DNA from: Chitinophaga pinensis
Lineage (GTDB): Bacteria > Bacteroidota > Bacteroidia > UBA7662
Assembly: GCA_945874665.1 (NCBI GenBank)
Contig: CAMCHJ010000022.1
Coordinates: forward strand, 1 to 32,585
Length of the DNA stretch: 32,585 bases
Reading direction: 5' to 3'
Shown here: one piece after another, positions 17,326-25,667 of the stretch
Layout: every line of letters begins with the position of its first letter
Position numbering within the stretch: position 1 is the stretch's first letter
The notes under the pieces: model-generated
Told to the model about the DNA's origin: nothing
Seen by the model: the letters and a program-made list of their open reading frames with translations, nothing else
Database searches by the model: none
Position numbers and translations under genes: made by a program

Positions 17326-17333
17326 CAAATTTA
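17326..17333 (-). promoter_or_regulatory. -7 box of the kinase-regulator-hemH unit
   Basis: CAAATTTA reads TAAATTTG on the minus strand, an exact TAnnTTTG match. Transcription would begin near 17322, about 4 bases before ATG 17318: a nearly leaderless mRNA. No -33 TTTG is visible. Confidence 0.45.
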
Positions 17334-17374
17334 ACCATTAAACGGGCAGAAGAGTTTTAATTTTATGGAGTCTG

Positions 17375-18673
17375 TTATTTATGGAAGGCCACATCCAAAG
17401 CATCGCAGATGATGCCCGCGGCAAAATCAAGCTCTTCCAAAGTGTGAACTGACGACACGAAGCCTACTTCATAACCTGATGGGCCAAAATAGATGCCATT
17501 ATTGATCAAATGGTGGAAGAAAGATTTAAAGTATAACATGCTCGCTGCATCAATTTGTGCTGCCGCCCGCACGTGTTCCAAGTCACTAAATGAAATCCAA
17601 AATACCGATCCTATTTGGAATACCCGAACCGGATATTGCCTCATTGCAATGTGCTTGCGAAGAGAACGGACAAAATGCGCTGTTTTTTTACTCAAGTTCC
17701 TGTAAAAACCCGGTGCCATTAATTGCGAGAGTTGTGCTTTACCTGCCGACATGGCGACTGGATTACCTGAAAGCGTACCTGCTTGATAAACGGGTCCTTC
17801 AGGCGAAACGGTTGACATGATCGTGGCTGAAGCACCATAGGCACCCACTGGCAAACCTCCACCAATGATTTTGCCAAATGTGAGGATATCGGGTTTTACC
17901 CGATACAGGCCTGCGGCGCCTTCAAATCCAACTCTAAACCCACTAATTACTTCGTCAAAAATGAGCAAAGCGCCATTGGCATCGCACTGTGCTCTGAGAA
18001 ATTTTAAGAACTTCCGGGTTTGCAGGAGCAGTCCGTTATTCGCTGGCACAGGTTCGATGATAATGCCTGCAATTTGATCCTTAAACATCGAAAATGCTTC
18101 CAAAACAGCTTGCTCATTGTACAAAGGCAGCACGATGGTTTCGTCTACAAAACTCTTTGGAACACCAGCTGAGGTGCTTTCACCAAAAGTAACCAAGCCC
18201 GATCCTGCTTTTACTAACAAGTGGTCGGCGTGTCCATGGTAACAGCCTTCAAATTTGATGTATTTATCTCTTTTAGTATAACCCCGTGCCAACCGAATGG
18301 CAGACATGACGGCCTCTGTTCCAGAACTCACAAAGCGCAGTTTTTCGATGAAGCGGTGATTGTTGATAATCAGCTGGGCCAGTTCGTTTTCTTGAATGGT
18401 AGGGGCGCCAAAAGAAGTGCCGTTTTGAATGGTTTCAATTACGGTTTCGCGCACTAGGGCGTTGTTGTGGCCCAAGATCAAAGGACCCCATGACGCACAA
18501 AAGTCTAAATACTTATTCCCATCCGCATCCCAAACATAAGCACCATCGCCTTTGGTAATAAAAAGAGGCGTGCCACCCACCGAACGAAAGGCTCGCACAG
18601 GCGAGTTTACTCCACCGGGGAAGTAGTTACGAGCCTCTTTGTATAGATTTTCCGATTGTGTAGTGCTTACCAT
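17375..18673 (-). CDS. hemL: Glutamate-1-semialdehyde 2,1-aminomutase
   Basis: A 432-residue class-III PLP aminotransferase that converts glutamate-1-semialdehyde to 5-aminolevulinate, the second committed step of the C5 heme route. NYFPGGVNSPVRAFR at 16-30 is the family opening. Also visible are FVSSGTEAVMSAIRLARGYT (114 on), YHGHADHLLVKAGSG, IFDEVISGFRVG (PLP Asp), the Schiff-base lysine K268 in FGKIIGGGLPVGAYG, and the closing HTLEELDFA. It lies 36 bases downstream of the hemC-hemD fusion on the same strand, with no terminator between, and shares the pathway with hemA. A separate promoter box precedes the kinase gene beyond its 3' end, so the hemA-hemCD-hemL unit probably ends near here. 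Confidence 0.96.
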   Translation of the reverse strand: MVSTTQSENLYKEARNYFPGGVNSPVRAFRSVGGTPLFITKGDGAYVWDADGNKYLDFCASWGPLILGHNNALVRETVIETIQNGTSFGAPTIQENELAQLIINNHRFIEKLRFVSSGTEAVMSAIRLARGYTKRDKYIKFEGCYHGHADHLLVKAGSGLVTFGESTSAGVPKSFVDETIVLPLYNEQAVLEAFSMFKDQIAGIIIEPVPANNGLLLQTRKFLKFLRAQCDANGALLIFDEVISGFRVGFEGAAGLYRVKPDILTFGKIIGGGLPVGAYGASATIMSTVSPEGPVYQAGTLSGNPVAMSAGKAQLSQLMAPGFYRNLSKKTAHFVRSLRKHIAMRQYPVRVFQIGSVFWISFSDLEHVRAAAQIDAASMLYFKSFFHHLINNGIYFGPSGYEVGFVSSVHTLEELDFAAGIICDALDVAFHK

Positions 18674-18709
18674 GTAGGATAAATGATGTGTAGAAGGAGT
18701 GTTGAGCTA

Positions 18710-20275
18710 TTACAAATGGCTAAAAATGGCCGTTGCAATTTGGTCTTGTCTGTAACCCGAAGGAATAACAACATTGTGTAGCCCTTGTTTGCTCAAGAAT
18801 TCAGCGGTGGCTTCGCCCATGGCCACAACAAGTTGTTCAGAATGTATGCGGTTGTGCGTTAAAAATGCCTCTGCACTTGAAGGACTGCTAAAAACAAGCG
18901 CTGAACAACCGTTTTCAATGCTTTTATGAAGTAATACGGTTTCATAAACCTGCATCTCCGTGAGGAGGCAGTGGTTTTGAAGTGCATTTTGAACGGTATT
19001 CCTGCTTCGATTGCCTACCGGAAAGAGCACACTGCTGCCTGCAAACTGTAATGCAAAATCAGCAGCAACTGCGGTAATGTCTGTATGCAGTCCAGTAAAA
19101 TCTACTTGTAATCCTGCCGCATGTAAGGCTTGGGCAGTTCCTTCACCAACAGCGGCAATTTTGGTTCCGCTTAAGGGTTTGTGCTGCTTTAAAAAGTGCA
19201 CAACCGTATTTCTGCTCACAAAGAAGAGCCAATCGGTAGCTTGTAACGCATTCGATTGAATGGTTTTTGTCTCAATAAGTGCTTCAAACAGCGTTTCATA
19301 GCCATGGTCGCGCAACTGTTTGCCGAGCATAGGCCAAGTAGATTCGTTGCGCGAGATAAATATTTTTCCTTGTCGTGGCTTGTTGCAAAGCGCTAATAAT
19401 CGCTCGGGTAAACCTGCGCTCGTTTCGCTATTTAGTTCTATTTTGATGGGCAACTGATGGTCATTGTCTGATTTGGCCGCCATAACAGTGAAAATCCCAT
19501 TTGCTTTGGTGCAGTACACGCCTACGGGCATGTGACAACCTCCTTCAAACAAATTAAGTGTTTGACGCTCTACAGCTACCACTTCGGCAACTGCTGTGTT
19601 GTGTATGGCCGAAAGGGCACCTTCCATAAAGAGGTCTTCGGTTCTAATTTGCAGTCCAAGCACCCCTTGCGCTGGTGCCGGCACAAAACGATCTGGTTCG
19701 AGTGCAACGGTTATAAAATCTGACATGTCGAGCTGTAAGCGTGATACGCCTGCAGCTGCAATTATTATGGCATCATAGGCGCCTGAGCGACATTTTTGTA
19801 TACGAGTAGGCACGTTACCACGCAAATCAGTGATTTCGAGGTCGGCCTGCAGCAAAGCTATTTGTACTTTTCGTCTAGCCGAAGAGGTGCCAATACGTCC
19901 ACCTTTCTTAACACCTAATCCTGTTGCAGGGTCGCAGGCATCTTTGCGAATGATAAGCAGGTCGCGTGGATCTTCTCGGTAACTTAAAGCTGCAATTTGT
20001 AAGCCGGCTGGCGATGTAGTGGGCAAGTCTTTCAGCGAGTGCACTGCTAAATCTATCCGCTTTTCGAGCAAGGCATCTTCAATTTCTTTGGTGAAAAAGC
20101 CTTTGCCTTCAATTTTATCAAAACTTAAGTCTTGTATGCGATCACCCTTGGTTACGATGATTTCGATTTTACTTTCAAAACCATGCCTCTTGAGCTCGTT
20201 CTGCACATAGTTGGCCTGCCACAAGGCCAAATCACTGCCTCGTGAACCAATAGTTATGATGGCATGGGCCTGCAT
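18710..20275 (-). CDS. hemCD: Fused porphobilinogen deaminase / uroporphyrinogen-III synthase
   Basis: 521 residues, two enzymes in one chain. Residues 1 to about 300 are porphobilinogen deaminase: IGSRGSDLALWQANYV, HSLKDLPT with the catalytic D83, TSSARRKVQ, and the dipyrromethane-attaching C247 in EGGCHMPVGVY. From about 303 (GKIFISRNESTWPM) the chain continues as uroporphyrinogen-III synthase: WLFFVSRNTVVHFL, AAVGEGTA, LFPVGNRSRNTV, LVFSSPSSAEAFL and VVAMGEATAEFL. The product of the first half, hydroxymethylbilane, is unstable and closes wrongly by itself, so fusion with HemD allows direct transfer. No stop or frameshift separates the halves. It overlaps hemA by one base and precedes hemL. 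Confidence 0.94.
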   Translation of the reverse strand: MQAHAIITIGSRGSDLALWQANYVQNELKRHGFESKIEIIVTKGDRIQDLSFDKIEGKGFFTKEIEDALLEKRIDLAVHSLKDLPTTSPAGLQIAALSYREDPRDLLIIRKDACDPATGLGVKKGGRIGTSSARRKVQIALLQADLEITDLRGNVPTRIQKCRSGAYDAIIIAAAGVSRLQLDMSDFITVALEPDRFVPAPAQGVLGLQIRTEDLFMEGALSAIHNTAVAEVVAVERQTLNLFEGGCHMPVGVYCTKANGIFTVMAAKSDNDHQLPIKIELNSETSAGLPERLLALCNKPRQGKIFISRNESTWPMLGKQLRDHGYETLFEALIETKTIQSNALQATDWLFFVSRNTVVHFLKQHKPLSGTKIAAVGEGTAQALHAAGLQVDFTGLHTDITAVAADFALQFAGSSVLFPVGNRSRNTVQNALQNHCLLTEMQVYETVLLHKSIENGCSALVFSSPSSAEAFLTHNRIHSEQLVVAMGEATAEFLSKQGLHNVVIPSGYRQDQIATAIFSHL

Positions 20276-21732
20276 TAAGCTACTTTGCCAGTTTGTCGGG
20301 ATTTTTCAACCGCCATGTATGTTTCGCCCTCTTGTACGGTATTATCAAGTAAAATTTGTTTGGCCAAAACTATGGGTACGGAAATACACTTTTTCTCCAT
20401 GTACCCCATCATTTTTTCGATGAGTACGCGGGTTTGTGCATCAACTGTACTTAGGTCTTTGGAAAATACTTCATCAAAAGCTTTTTTCTTGATTTCTTTT
20501 ACCTGCGTTGGAAAATTACTGAGTGCTAATTCCACGCTTCTGATGCGGTTCATTTCTGCAAAATCCTCGATGCGCTTTTCAATCAGTTCGGCCGCTTTGT
20601 CTAGCTCAGTTTCTCTAAATTCCAAGTTCTTTTCCACTTCGTGCTTTAAAGTTTCAATACTGATGTATTCGATATCTGCACGCTCACGTACCGAAACTGC
20701 AACATCATTTGGTACAGCGAGGTCTATCACCACGGCAGGAAAACTGCTCTCGATGTGAAACTGGTTCCAAATTTCATTGGTAACCAATGGTTCATTGGAG
20801 GAAGTGCAGCTAATCACCACTGATACTTGACGATCGTGTCTGTTTAAGGCCGTCAGTGGAAGCGCCACGCCGCCCAAATAATTGGCGAGCAGTTGTGCCT
20901 TTTCTAGGGTACGGTTGTAAATGGTGAAATTGTTGTAACCTGCTTTTTTTAGGTATTTGGCTACCAAAGTATTGGTTTCACCTGCACCTATAAGCACAAT
21001 GCCAGCATCTGGAGCAAGGTTATAGTCAATGAGTTTACGTACTGCTAATGAAGCTACCGAAATGGGTTTGGCAGCAATTCGAGTTTCTGTATACACTTCC
21101 TTCGAAGTACGTACGGCTTGCTTCATGAGCAAACGTAAAAAATCACCTGTCGCACCTAACTCACGGGCGTCTTCATAGGCTTGGCGTAATTGTCTTGAGA
21201 TCTCTCGCTCTCCAATTACCATGGAATCCATGGAACACGATACTTGAAAAATATGCCTCACGGCTTCTTTACCACGATAAATCTTGGCAAATTGAAGCAA
21301 ATTGGAAATTTGGGTGGGAGAGAAGTTTGGATAAAAAGTCTCTAGTAGTTCTTGCGCTTGGGTAGTGGTAAAGCCTCTCGGGGTGTTCAGTACAAATTCA
21401 ACACGGTTGCATGTAGCTAAGTAAAATAGCTCTTCGATGCCTAATGCCCTGTTTACACGTGTGTTTTGGAGCTTCTCTGCTAATTCCTGCTTTTCGACAA
21501 CCAATTTACCTAAATCACCTAAATAGAAGTGTTTGTGAGTAAATGCAAGTACCGTTAACTTATCCAATCGCTCTTTTTTTGACCTCACAAAGGTCATGAG
21601 GTTCTGTTCCTCTTTTGTCACTTGTTTGTCATAAACCTTGTTTGGAATCAATCTAATCTGCGTAACCAAAGTAAGTTTATGAGGCTTTAGTTTAATAGGT
21701 TTACGACGGTTGTTTGTCTCATTATCCTCCAT
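20275..21732 (-). CDS. hemA: Glutamyl-tRNA reductase with N-terminal extension
   Basis: 485 residues. It reduces glutamyl-tRNA to glutamate-1-semialdehyde with NADPH, the first step of the C5 heme route. The family domain begins only near residue 58 (KLTVLAFTHKH). The nucleophile is C108 in LATCNRVEF, the tRNA/active-site region has MVIGEREISRQLRQAY, and the NADPH domain has VLIGAGETNTLVAKYL; a C-terminal dimerisation helix bundle follows. The 57-residue extension is basic and polar (NNRRKPIKLKPHK). A start at M46 (21597) is possible, but the promoter at 21769-21800 fits ATG 21732 with a leader of about 33 bases, and no box precedes 21597. The gene leads the hemA-hemCD-hemL unit. Confidence 0.94.
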   Translation of the reverse strand: MEDNETNNRRKPIKLKPHKLTLVTQIRLIPNKVYDKQVTKEEQNLMTFVRSKKERLDKLTVLAFTHKHFYLGDLGKLVVEKQELAEKLQNTRVNRALGIEELFYLATCNRVEFVLNTPRGFTTTQAQELLETFYPNFSPTQISNLLQFAKIYRGKEAVRHIFQVSCSMDSMVIGEREISRQLRQAYEDARELGATGDFLRLLMKQAVRTSKEVYTETRIAAKPISVASLAVRKLIDYNLAPDAGIVLIGAGETNTLVAKYLKKAGYNNFTIYNRTLEKAQLLANYLGGVALPLTALNRHDRQVSVVISCTSSNEPLVTNEIWNQFHIESSFPAVVIDLAVPNDVAVSVRERADIEYISIETLKHEVEKNLEFRETELDKAAELIEKRIEDFAEMNRIRSVELALSNFPTQVKEIKKKAFDEVFSKDLSTVDAQTRVLIEKMMGYMEKKCISVPIVLAKQILLDNTVQEGETYMAVEKSRQTGKVA

Positions 21733-21768
21733 TAGTTGACCTCAGCTAGGGTGGTTGATTATAATCTT

Positions 21769-21804
21769 CAAATATAGAATAAACTACTTAAATATCCAAA
21801 TATA
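21769..21804 (-). promoter_or_regulatory. hemA promoter with doubled TATATTTG
   Basis: On the minus strand TATATTTG stands at 21769-21776 and TTTG at 21797-21800, 20 bases apart, a full match to TTTG-N19-21-TAnnTTTG. The TTTG is itself the end of a second TATATTTG (21797-21804). The predicted start is near 21765. The rest of the 211-base gap to rnhA (21733-21943) is AT-rich, with no gene or hairpin I can support. Confidence 0.7.
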
Positions 21805-21943
21805 AAAACGCACAGCTTTTAAATACTTGCTTATGCTGTAAAATAGGGTAGTTAATGTATTGACTATTAATGCTGTATCTGGTACAAAAATCCATATGCT
21901 GCTCTAACTTGACACACGGCGTCTGAAATCCGCAAAAAAGTGC

Positions 21944-22414
21944 TTACTGCTTTAGTTTGTGTATTCCTTCGTAAACCACATCGGTCAACAAATCAGTGCC
22001 ATCGGCGGCCGATGTTGCAAGCTCGTCGCATCGATTGTTCAGCGGATTGTCGGCATGACCCTTTACCCAAATAAACTCGGGCTTATAGGCTTGCAACGAG
22101 GGGATCAATCGCTGCCAAAGGTCAATGTTTTTAACGTCCTTCCAGTTTTTACGCACCCATCCTTGTATCCATTTTTTGTTGATGGCGTCAACCACGTACT
22201 TGGAATCGGAGTATATTTTGATCTCGTGTTTGCCAGGCTTGAGGGTTTCTAAGGCGATAATTACTGCCAGAAGCTCCATGCGGTTGTTGGTTGTGAGTTT
22301 GTAGCCCGCAGCTAACTCCTTGCGGTGATGACCAGAAAGTAAAACGGCTCCGTAACCGCCTCGACCTGGATTTCCGCGGGCTGCCCCGTCTGTATAAATA
22401 CTGATTTGTGCCAT
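21944..22414 (-). CDS. rnhA: Ribonuclease HI
   Basis: A 156-residue endonuclease that cuts RNA in RNA:DNA hybrids. Catalytic carboxylates stand where expected: D9 in IYTDGAARGNPG, E47 in NNRMELLAVI, D70 in IYSDSKYV and D130 in NRCDELA, with H120 in WVKGHADNP. The basic protrusion (KKWIQGWVRKNWK, about 80-92) is present. Length matches the E. coli enzyme (155). The ATG shares one base with the folC stop at 22414, so it is the last gene of the exbB-exbD-tonB-folC-rnhA unit. No terminator hairpin is evident after it. Confidence 0.97.
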   Translation of the reverse strand: MAQISIYTDGAARGNPGRGGYGAVLLSGHHRKELAAGYKLTTNNRMELLAVIIALETLKPGKHEIKIYSDSKYVVDAINKKWIQGWVRKNWKDVKNIDLWQRLIPSLQAYKPEFIWVKGHADNPLNNRCDELATSAADGTDLLTDVVYEGIHKLKQ

Positions 22415-23709
22415 TAAATTATTTCTGCCACCGTAAAGGTACTGCCACCAATGAAAATCAAGTCATTTTCTTCGGCGGCTGTTTTAGCGGCTTCAAAAGC
22501 CAACGCTACTGAGTTGTAAACGGCACCTTTCAGTTGATACGGCGCTGCCTGCTGTGCTAAAATAGCAGCGTCTAGTCCCCTGGGTATACCTGCTTTCGAA
22601 AAATAATAAATTGCGTTTTTGGGCAAAATAGATAGTATTTTATCAATGTCTTTGTCTTTAACCATGCTGATTACAAAGTGCAGTTGCTCGTACTTAAGTT
22701 GGTTCAGCTGCTTGAGTAGGAGCTCAATGCCAGGTAAATTATGGGCGGTATCTGCAATGGTCAACGGTTTTTCTTGAAGCACAGTCCATCTACCTGCAAA
22801 ACCAGTCAATTGGCAGCAATTCGCTAGTCCAGCATGTATGGCCTTCGTTTCAATGGCCCAACCCATGTTAACGAGTTGGTCGATGCTAGCGAGTACCGTT
22901 TGCAGGTTTTTTTGCTGATAATGGCCAGCCAAATCTAACTGCAGGGCCTCGTGCACACAACGATTGTTTTTCCAAACGCTAAATGTTTGGGAAGAGTGTG
23001 ACGCTTGCTCGAGTCTTGCTTCAAAAATTTGATCGGCATATTTGAGCAAAGCACGCTTTTCATTGGCGGTTTTTTCGAATACGGCGTAAACCTCTTCTTG
23101 CTTTTCTCCTACAATGATGGGTACATCGGACTTGATGATACCGGCTTTTTCGACCGCAATGAGGGGCAAGGTATTGCCAAGCATGTCCATGTGATCGAAG
23201 CCGATGTTGGTAATAACCGAGAGCAGGGGTGTAATCACATTGGTAGAATCAAGCCTGCCGCCCAAACCAGTTTCTATCACCGCAATAGCTACTTTATGCC
23301 GCATAAAATGGTCGAAGGCCATACCTACCGTCAGTTCAAAAAATGAAGGCTGTATGCTTTCAACGAGCGGCTTTACTTGATCGGTAAATGATACCACCTC
23401 TTGCTCACTGATCATTTCACCGTTGATGCGAATGCGCTCCCGGAAATCGCGCAGGTGAGGAGAGGTGTACAAGCCTGTTTTGAAGCCAGCCGCTTGTAAA
23501 ACCGCCGCCAGCATATGTGCCGTTGAACCTTTTCCGTTGGTACCTGCAATGTGGATGCACTTGAGCCCTTTTTCGGGATGGCCGAGGAACTTACAAAGCG
23601 CCTTGGTATTGCTCAAGTCCTTTTTATAAGCCACTACACCTACCCGTTGGAACATAGGCAACTGGCTGAACAAAAAGTCCAGCGTAGCTTGGTAAGCCGA
23701 TTGACTCAT
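22414..23709 (-). CDS. folC: Dihydrofolate synthase / folylpolyglutamate synthase
   Basis: A 431-residue Mur-ligase-family enzyme that adds glutamate to dihydropteroate and to folates. The P-loop is GTNGKGS (56-62) in IHIAGTNGKGSTAHML. TSPHLRDFRERIRING (82 on) is the folate-binding omega loop. FELTVGMAFDHF, VIETGLGGRLDSTNV and TNIGFDHMDMLGNT are conserved Mur-family segments, and the C-terminal domain starts near FAGRWTVLQEKPLTIADTAHN. The start overlaps the TonB-like gene by 4 bases and the stop overlaps rnhA by one, so its expression is tied to the transport genes upstream, though no functional link is apparent. Confidence 0.96.
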   Translation of the reverse strand: MSQSAYQATLDFLFSQLPMFQRVGVVAYKKDLSNTKALCKFLGHPEKGLKCIHIAGTNGKGSTAHMLAAVLQAAGFKTGLYTSPHLRDFRERIRINGEMISEQEVVSFTDQVKPLVESIQPSFFELTVGMAFDHFMRHKVAIAVIETGLGGRLDSTNVITPLLSVITNIGFDHMDMLGNTLPLIAVEKAGIIKSDVPIIVGEKQEEVYAVFEKTANEKRALLKYADQIFEARLEQASHSSQTFSVWKNNRCVHEALQLDLAGHYQQKNLQTVLASIDQLVNMGWAIETKAIHAGLANCCQLTGFAGRWTVLQEKPLTIADTAHNLPGIELLLKQLNQLKYEQLHFVISMVKDKDIDKILSILPKNAIYYFSKAGIPRGLDAAILAQQAAPYQLKGAVYNSVALAFEAAKTAAEENDLIFIGGSTFTVAEII

Positions 23710-24506
23710 TGCAATTTGAAAATGAAGGTGATGGTACCTGTTTGTTCCTCGCGATCGGAGGGTGAAAAACGCGCTCTAAGCGCTGCATCTTCGCACTTTC
23801 TTTGGATACTTGAGTTGCTTAGAGTTGTTCCGCGAGCTCCAGCTTTCGCAGAGAGCACCTCGCCACGACTGTTAACCACAACGGTAACGATAATTTTACC
23901 CTCGGTTTGGCTTTGATCGCTGATGGTAGGCTTCTGCGTTAAAGTTCGGCCAGCCATACTAAAATCAGGCGAGCCAGTCAATCCACCCGTACTGCCATCG
24001 CCCTGTCTGTTGGTGTCTTTGCTACCATTTACTTTTCCTTGGTCGCCGGGTTTGCCCGTTTCACCCTGACTCCCGCCTGTGGACCCAGCTCCGCCGCCTG
24101 GGTAGAGGGCTCTGGGATTTACTTTAGGTTTTGGATCTTCCACTGGCGTTTCAACGGGCTTGGTTGACTCGGTAACTGGCTTTGGGCGCTGCGAAGGCTT
24201 GGTTACAGGTCTCAGGGCTGGCGCTTCTTCTGTTTCTTGGGTAGCTACATTTTTTTCACTGCTGGAGCTAGAGGAGGAAGTCGACGCAGCTGGTTCATCG
24301 TTTTGATCTTGACTGTCGGCAGCTTGGTCGGGCTGTACGTCACCCATACCATCGTCGGAAGTGCCAAAATTAATGGCGATGCCCTGTTCCGCAGGAAGTG
24401 GAAGAGGTGTTTTGAAACCAAAAAACAAAAACAATACGAGCAAGAGACCATGAAATATCACGGTGCCTGCTATGCCTTTGTAGTTATTTTTGTCTTCCGT
24501 ATTCAT
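23706..24506 (-). CDS. TonB/TolA-like energy transducer
   Basis: 266 residues. A short cytoplasmic tail and one membrane helix (about 11-30, TVIFHGLLLVLFLFFGF) are followed by a long low-complexity periplasmic part. This has an acidic stretch (50-70), a serine run near 75-85, and Pro/Lys-rich repeats (RPVTKPSQRPKPV, VETPVEDPKPKV, about 95-135). A Gly-rich segment (GGGAGSTGGSQGETGKPG) follows. The last 75 residues form a TonB-type C-terminal domain: GKIIVTVVVNSRGEVLSAKA, CEDAALRARFSP, GTITFIFKL. It follows ExbD by one base, so it belongs to an ExbB-ExbD-TonB (or TolQRA-like) complex that passes proton-motive force to the outer membrane. The Gly-rich insert is longer than in typical TonB. Confidence 0.88.
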   Translation of the reverse strand: MNTEDKNNYKGIAGTVIFHGLLLVLFLFFGFKTPLPLPAEQGIAINFGTSDDGMGDVQPDQAADSQDQNDEPAASTSSSSSSSEKNVATQETEEAPALRPVTKPSQRPKPVTESTKPVETPVEDPKPKVNPRALYPGGGAGSTGGSQGETGKPGDQGKVNGSKDTNRQGDGSTGGLTGSPDFSMAGRTLTQKPTISDQSQTEGKIIVTVVVNSRGEVLSAKAGARGTTLSNSSIQRKCEDAALRARFSPSDREEQTGTITFIFKLQ

Positions 24507-24507
24507 C

Positions 24508-24897
24508 TTATTCAGGATCAGTGGCCAAAATCATCTTGATTTTTAGCTTATTCGCAATGCCCATTACTTTCACAACTTCTTCAATGGGCACAGACTTCTC
24601 AGCATTTAACACCACAGTTGCATCATCTTCTGTGGCTACATTTATTAACTTACCTTCTAATTCAGAGATGTTTATCATGTCTTGATTGAAGTAAAAGTTT
24701 AGGTCTTTATCAATGCTTACTGACACCGACTGCGTAGCCAAAGTACGACCTGAGCTTTTGGGTAAGAGGAGTTTGAGCGCATTTGGCGAGACCAATGTGG
24801 ATGTCAACATGAAAAAAATCAGCAACAAAAACACGATGTCGGTCATCGACGACATGTTGAAATCAACGTTACGCTTATTGCGGGTTTTTAGATTCAT
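24508..24897 (-). CDS. ExbD/TolR-type proton channel subunit
   Basis: 129 residues with one membrane helix (about 17-38). It bears the essential aspartate D20 in SSMTDIVFLLLIFFM, then a periplasmic domain (LKLLLPKSSG to the end, including VVLNAEKSVPIEEVVKVMGIA). It forms the rotor-like core with ExbB/TolQ that couples proton flow to TonB. The start overlaps exbB by 4 bases and the TonB-like gene starts 1 base after its stop. ExbD and TolR cannot be separated by sequence alone; the TonB-like partner favours ExbD. Confidence 0.93.
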   Translation of the reverse strand: MNLKTRNKRNVDFNMSSMTDIVFLLLIFFMLTSTLVSPNALKLLLPKSSGRTLATQSVSVSIDKDLNFYFNQDMINISELEGKLINVATEDDATVVLNAEKSVPIEEVVKVMGIANKLKIKMILATDPE

Positions 24898-25583
24898 TTC
24901 TTGGATGGTTCTTGAAGCAGGTCTAAAAATTCTACTGAACGCGCCTCTAGGGTATAAACCACTTTATCGATCATGGATACCAAAAGATTATAACCGATGT
25001 AGGCGATGATGCCAACGATTAAACCTGCAGCTGTAGTTAACATGGCCTCGTAAATACCGCCTGATAAAACGCCCGGATCGATGTTGTTGCCTGCTTTTGA
25101 CATGTTATAAAAGGCCTTGATCATGCCTGTTACTGTACCCAAAAAGCCAATCATCGGTGCTGCCCCGGATATGGTAGCCAAAGTACCCATATTTTTTTCG
25201 AGCTTACCTACTTCAATCTTACCTACGTTTTCAACGGCGGTTTCAATGTCTTTAAGTGGCCGACCAATGCGCATCACGCCTTTTGCCATCATCCTGGCCA
25301 ATGGATGATCTGTTTTATTACACAAATCTTGAGCAGAGTGAATGTTACCGCTTGCTACAAAATCTTTAATGAGACTCATAAAATTGGCGTCTTCTTTCCG
25401 CGCTTTTTTAATGGTGATGTAGCGTTCTATAAAAATATAGACTGCCATAAAGGAGAGGATGACAAGAGGAATCATAAAAAAACCTCCTTTCAAAACCATT
25501 TCAAAGATGTTCATCTTTTCTTCGGTGGGAGCCATCGCAACGGTAGCGGCAGCGTTTTCTGTAATTTGGAGTAGTAACGACAT
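24894..25583 (-). CDS. ExbB/TolQ/MotA-type proton channel subunit
   Basis: 229 residues with three membrane helices (about 35-54, 134-157 and 177-199). The family segment MGTLATISGAAPMIGFLGTVTGMIKAF precedes AMLTTAAGLIVGIIAYIGYN, which are the helices lining the ExbD pore. The cytoplasmic loop between TM1 and TM2 contains NKTDHPLARMMAKGVMRIG. It is the first gene of the exbB-exbD-tonB-folC-rnhA unit, behind a TATTTTTG box about 55 bases upstream, and divergent from gyrA. Confidence 0.94.
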   Translation of the reverse strand: MSLLLQITENAAATVAMAPTEEKMNIFEMVLKGGFFMIPLVILSFMAVYIFIERYITIKKARKEDANFMSLIKDFVASGNIHSAQDLCNKTDHPLARMMAKGVMRIGRPLKDIETAVENVGKIEVGKLEKNMGTLATISGAAPMIGFLGTVTGMIKAFYNMSKAGNNIDPGVLSGGIYEAMLTTAAGLIVGIIAYIGYNLLVSMIDKVVYTLEARSVEFLDLLQEPSKK

Positions 25584-25638
25584 GCTTTATCTAGATAATG
25601 GTCTTAAACGTAAATGTGATTATAATCTTGTTCTAGCG

Positions 25639-25667
25639 CAAAAATACAACTGTGAACCACAATGCAA
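25639..25667 (-). promoter_or_regulatory. exbB operon promoter
   Basis: On the minus strand TTG (25665-25667) is followed after 18 bases by TATTTTTG (25639-25646). The start is predicted near 25635, leaving a leader of about 52 bases before ATG 25583. Confidence 0.5.

Noticed and set aside
21959-22252. Plus-strand frame opposite rnhA
   Set aside because: Rnase HI is certain on the other strand; the antisense frame has no recognisable domain.
24237-24300. Ser-codon run in the TonB-like gene as a microsatellite or phase-variable tract
   Set aside because: Codons are mixed (agc, tct, tcc and others), so it is not a slippage-prone repeat.
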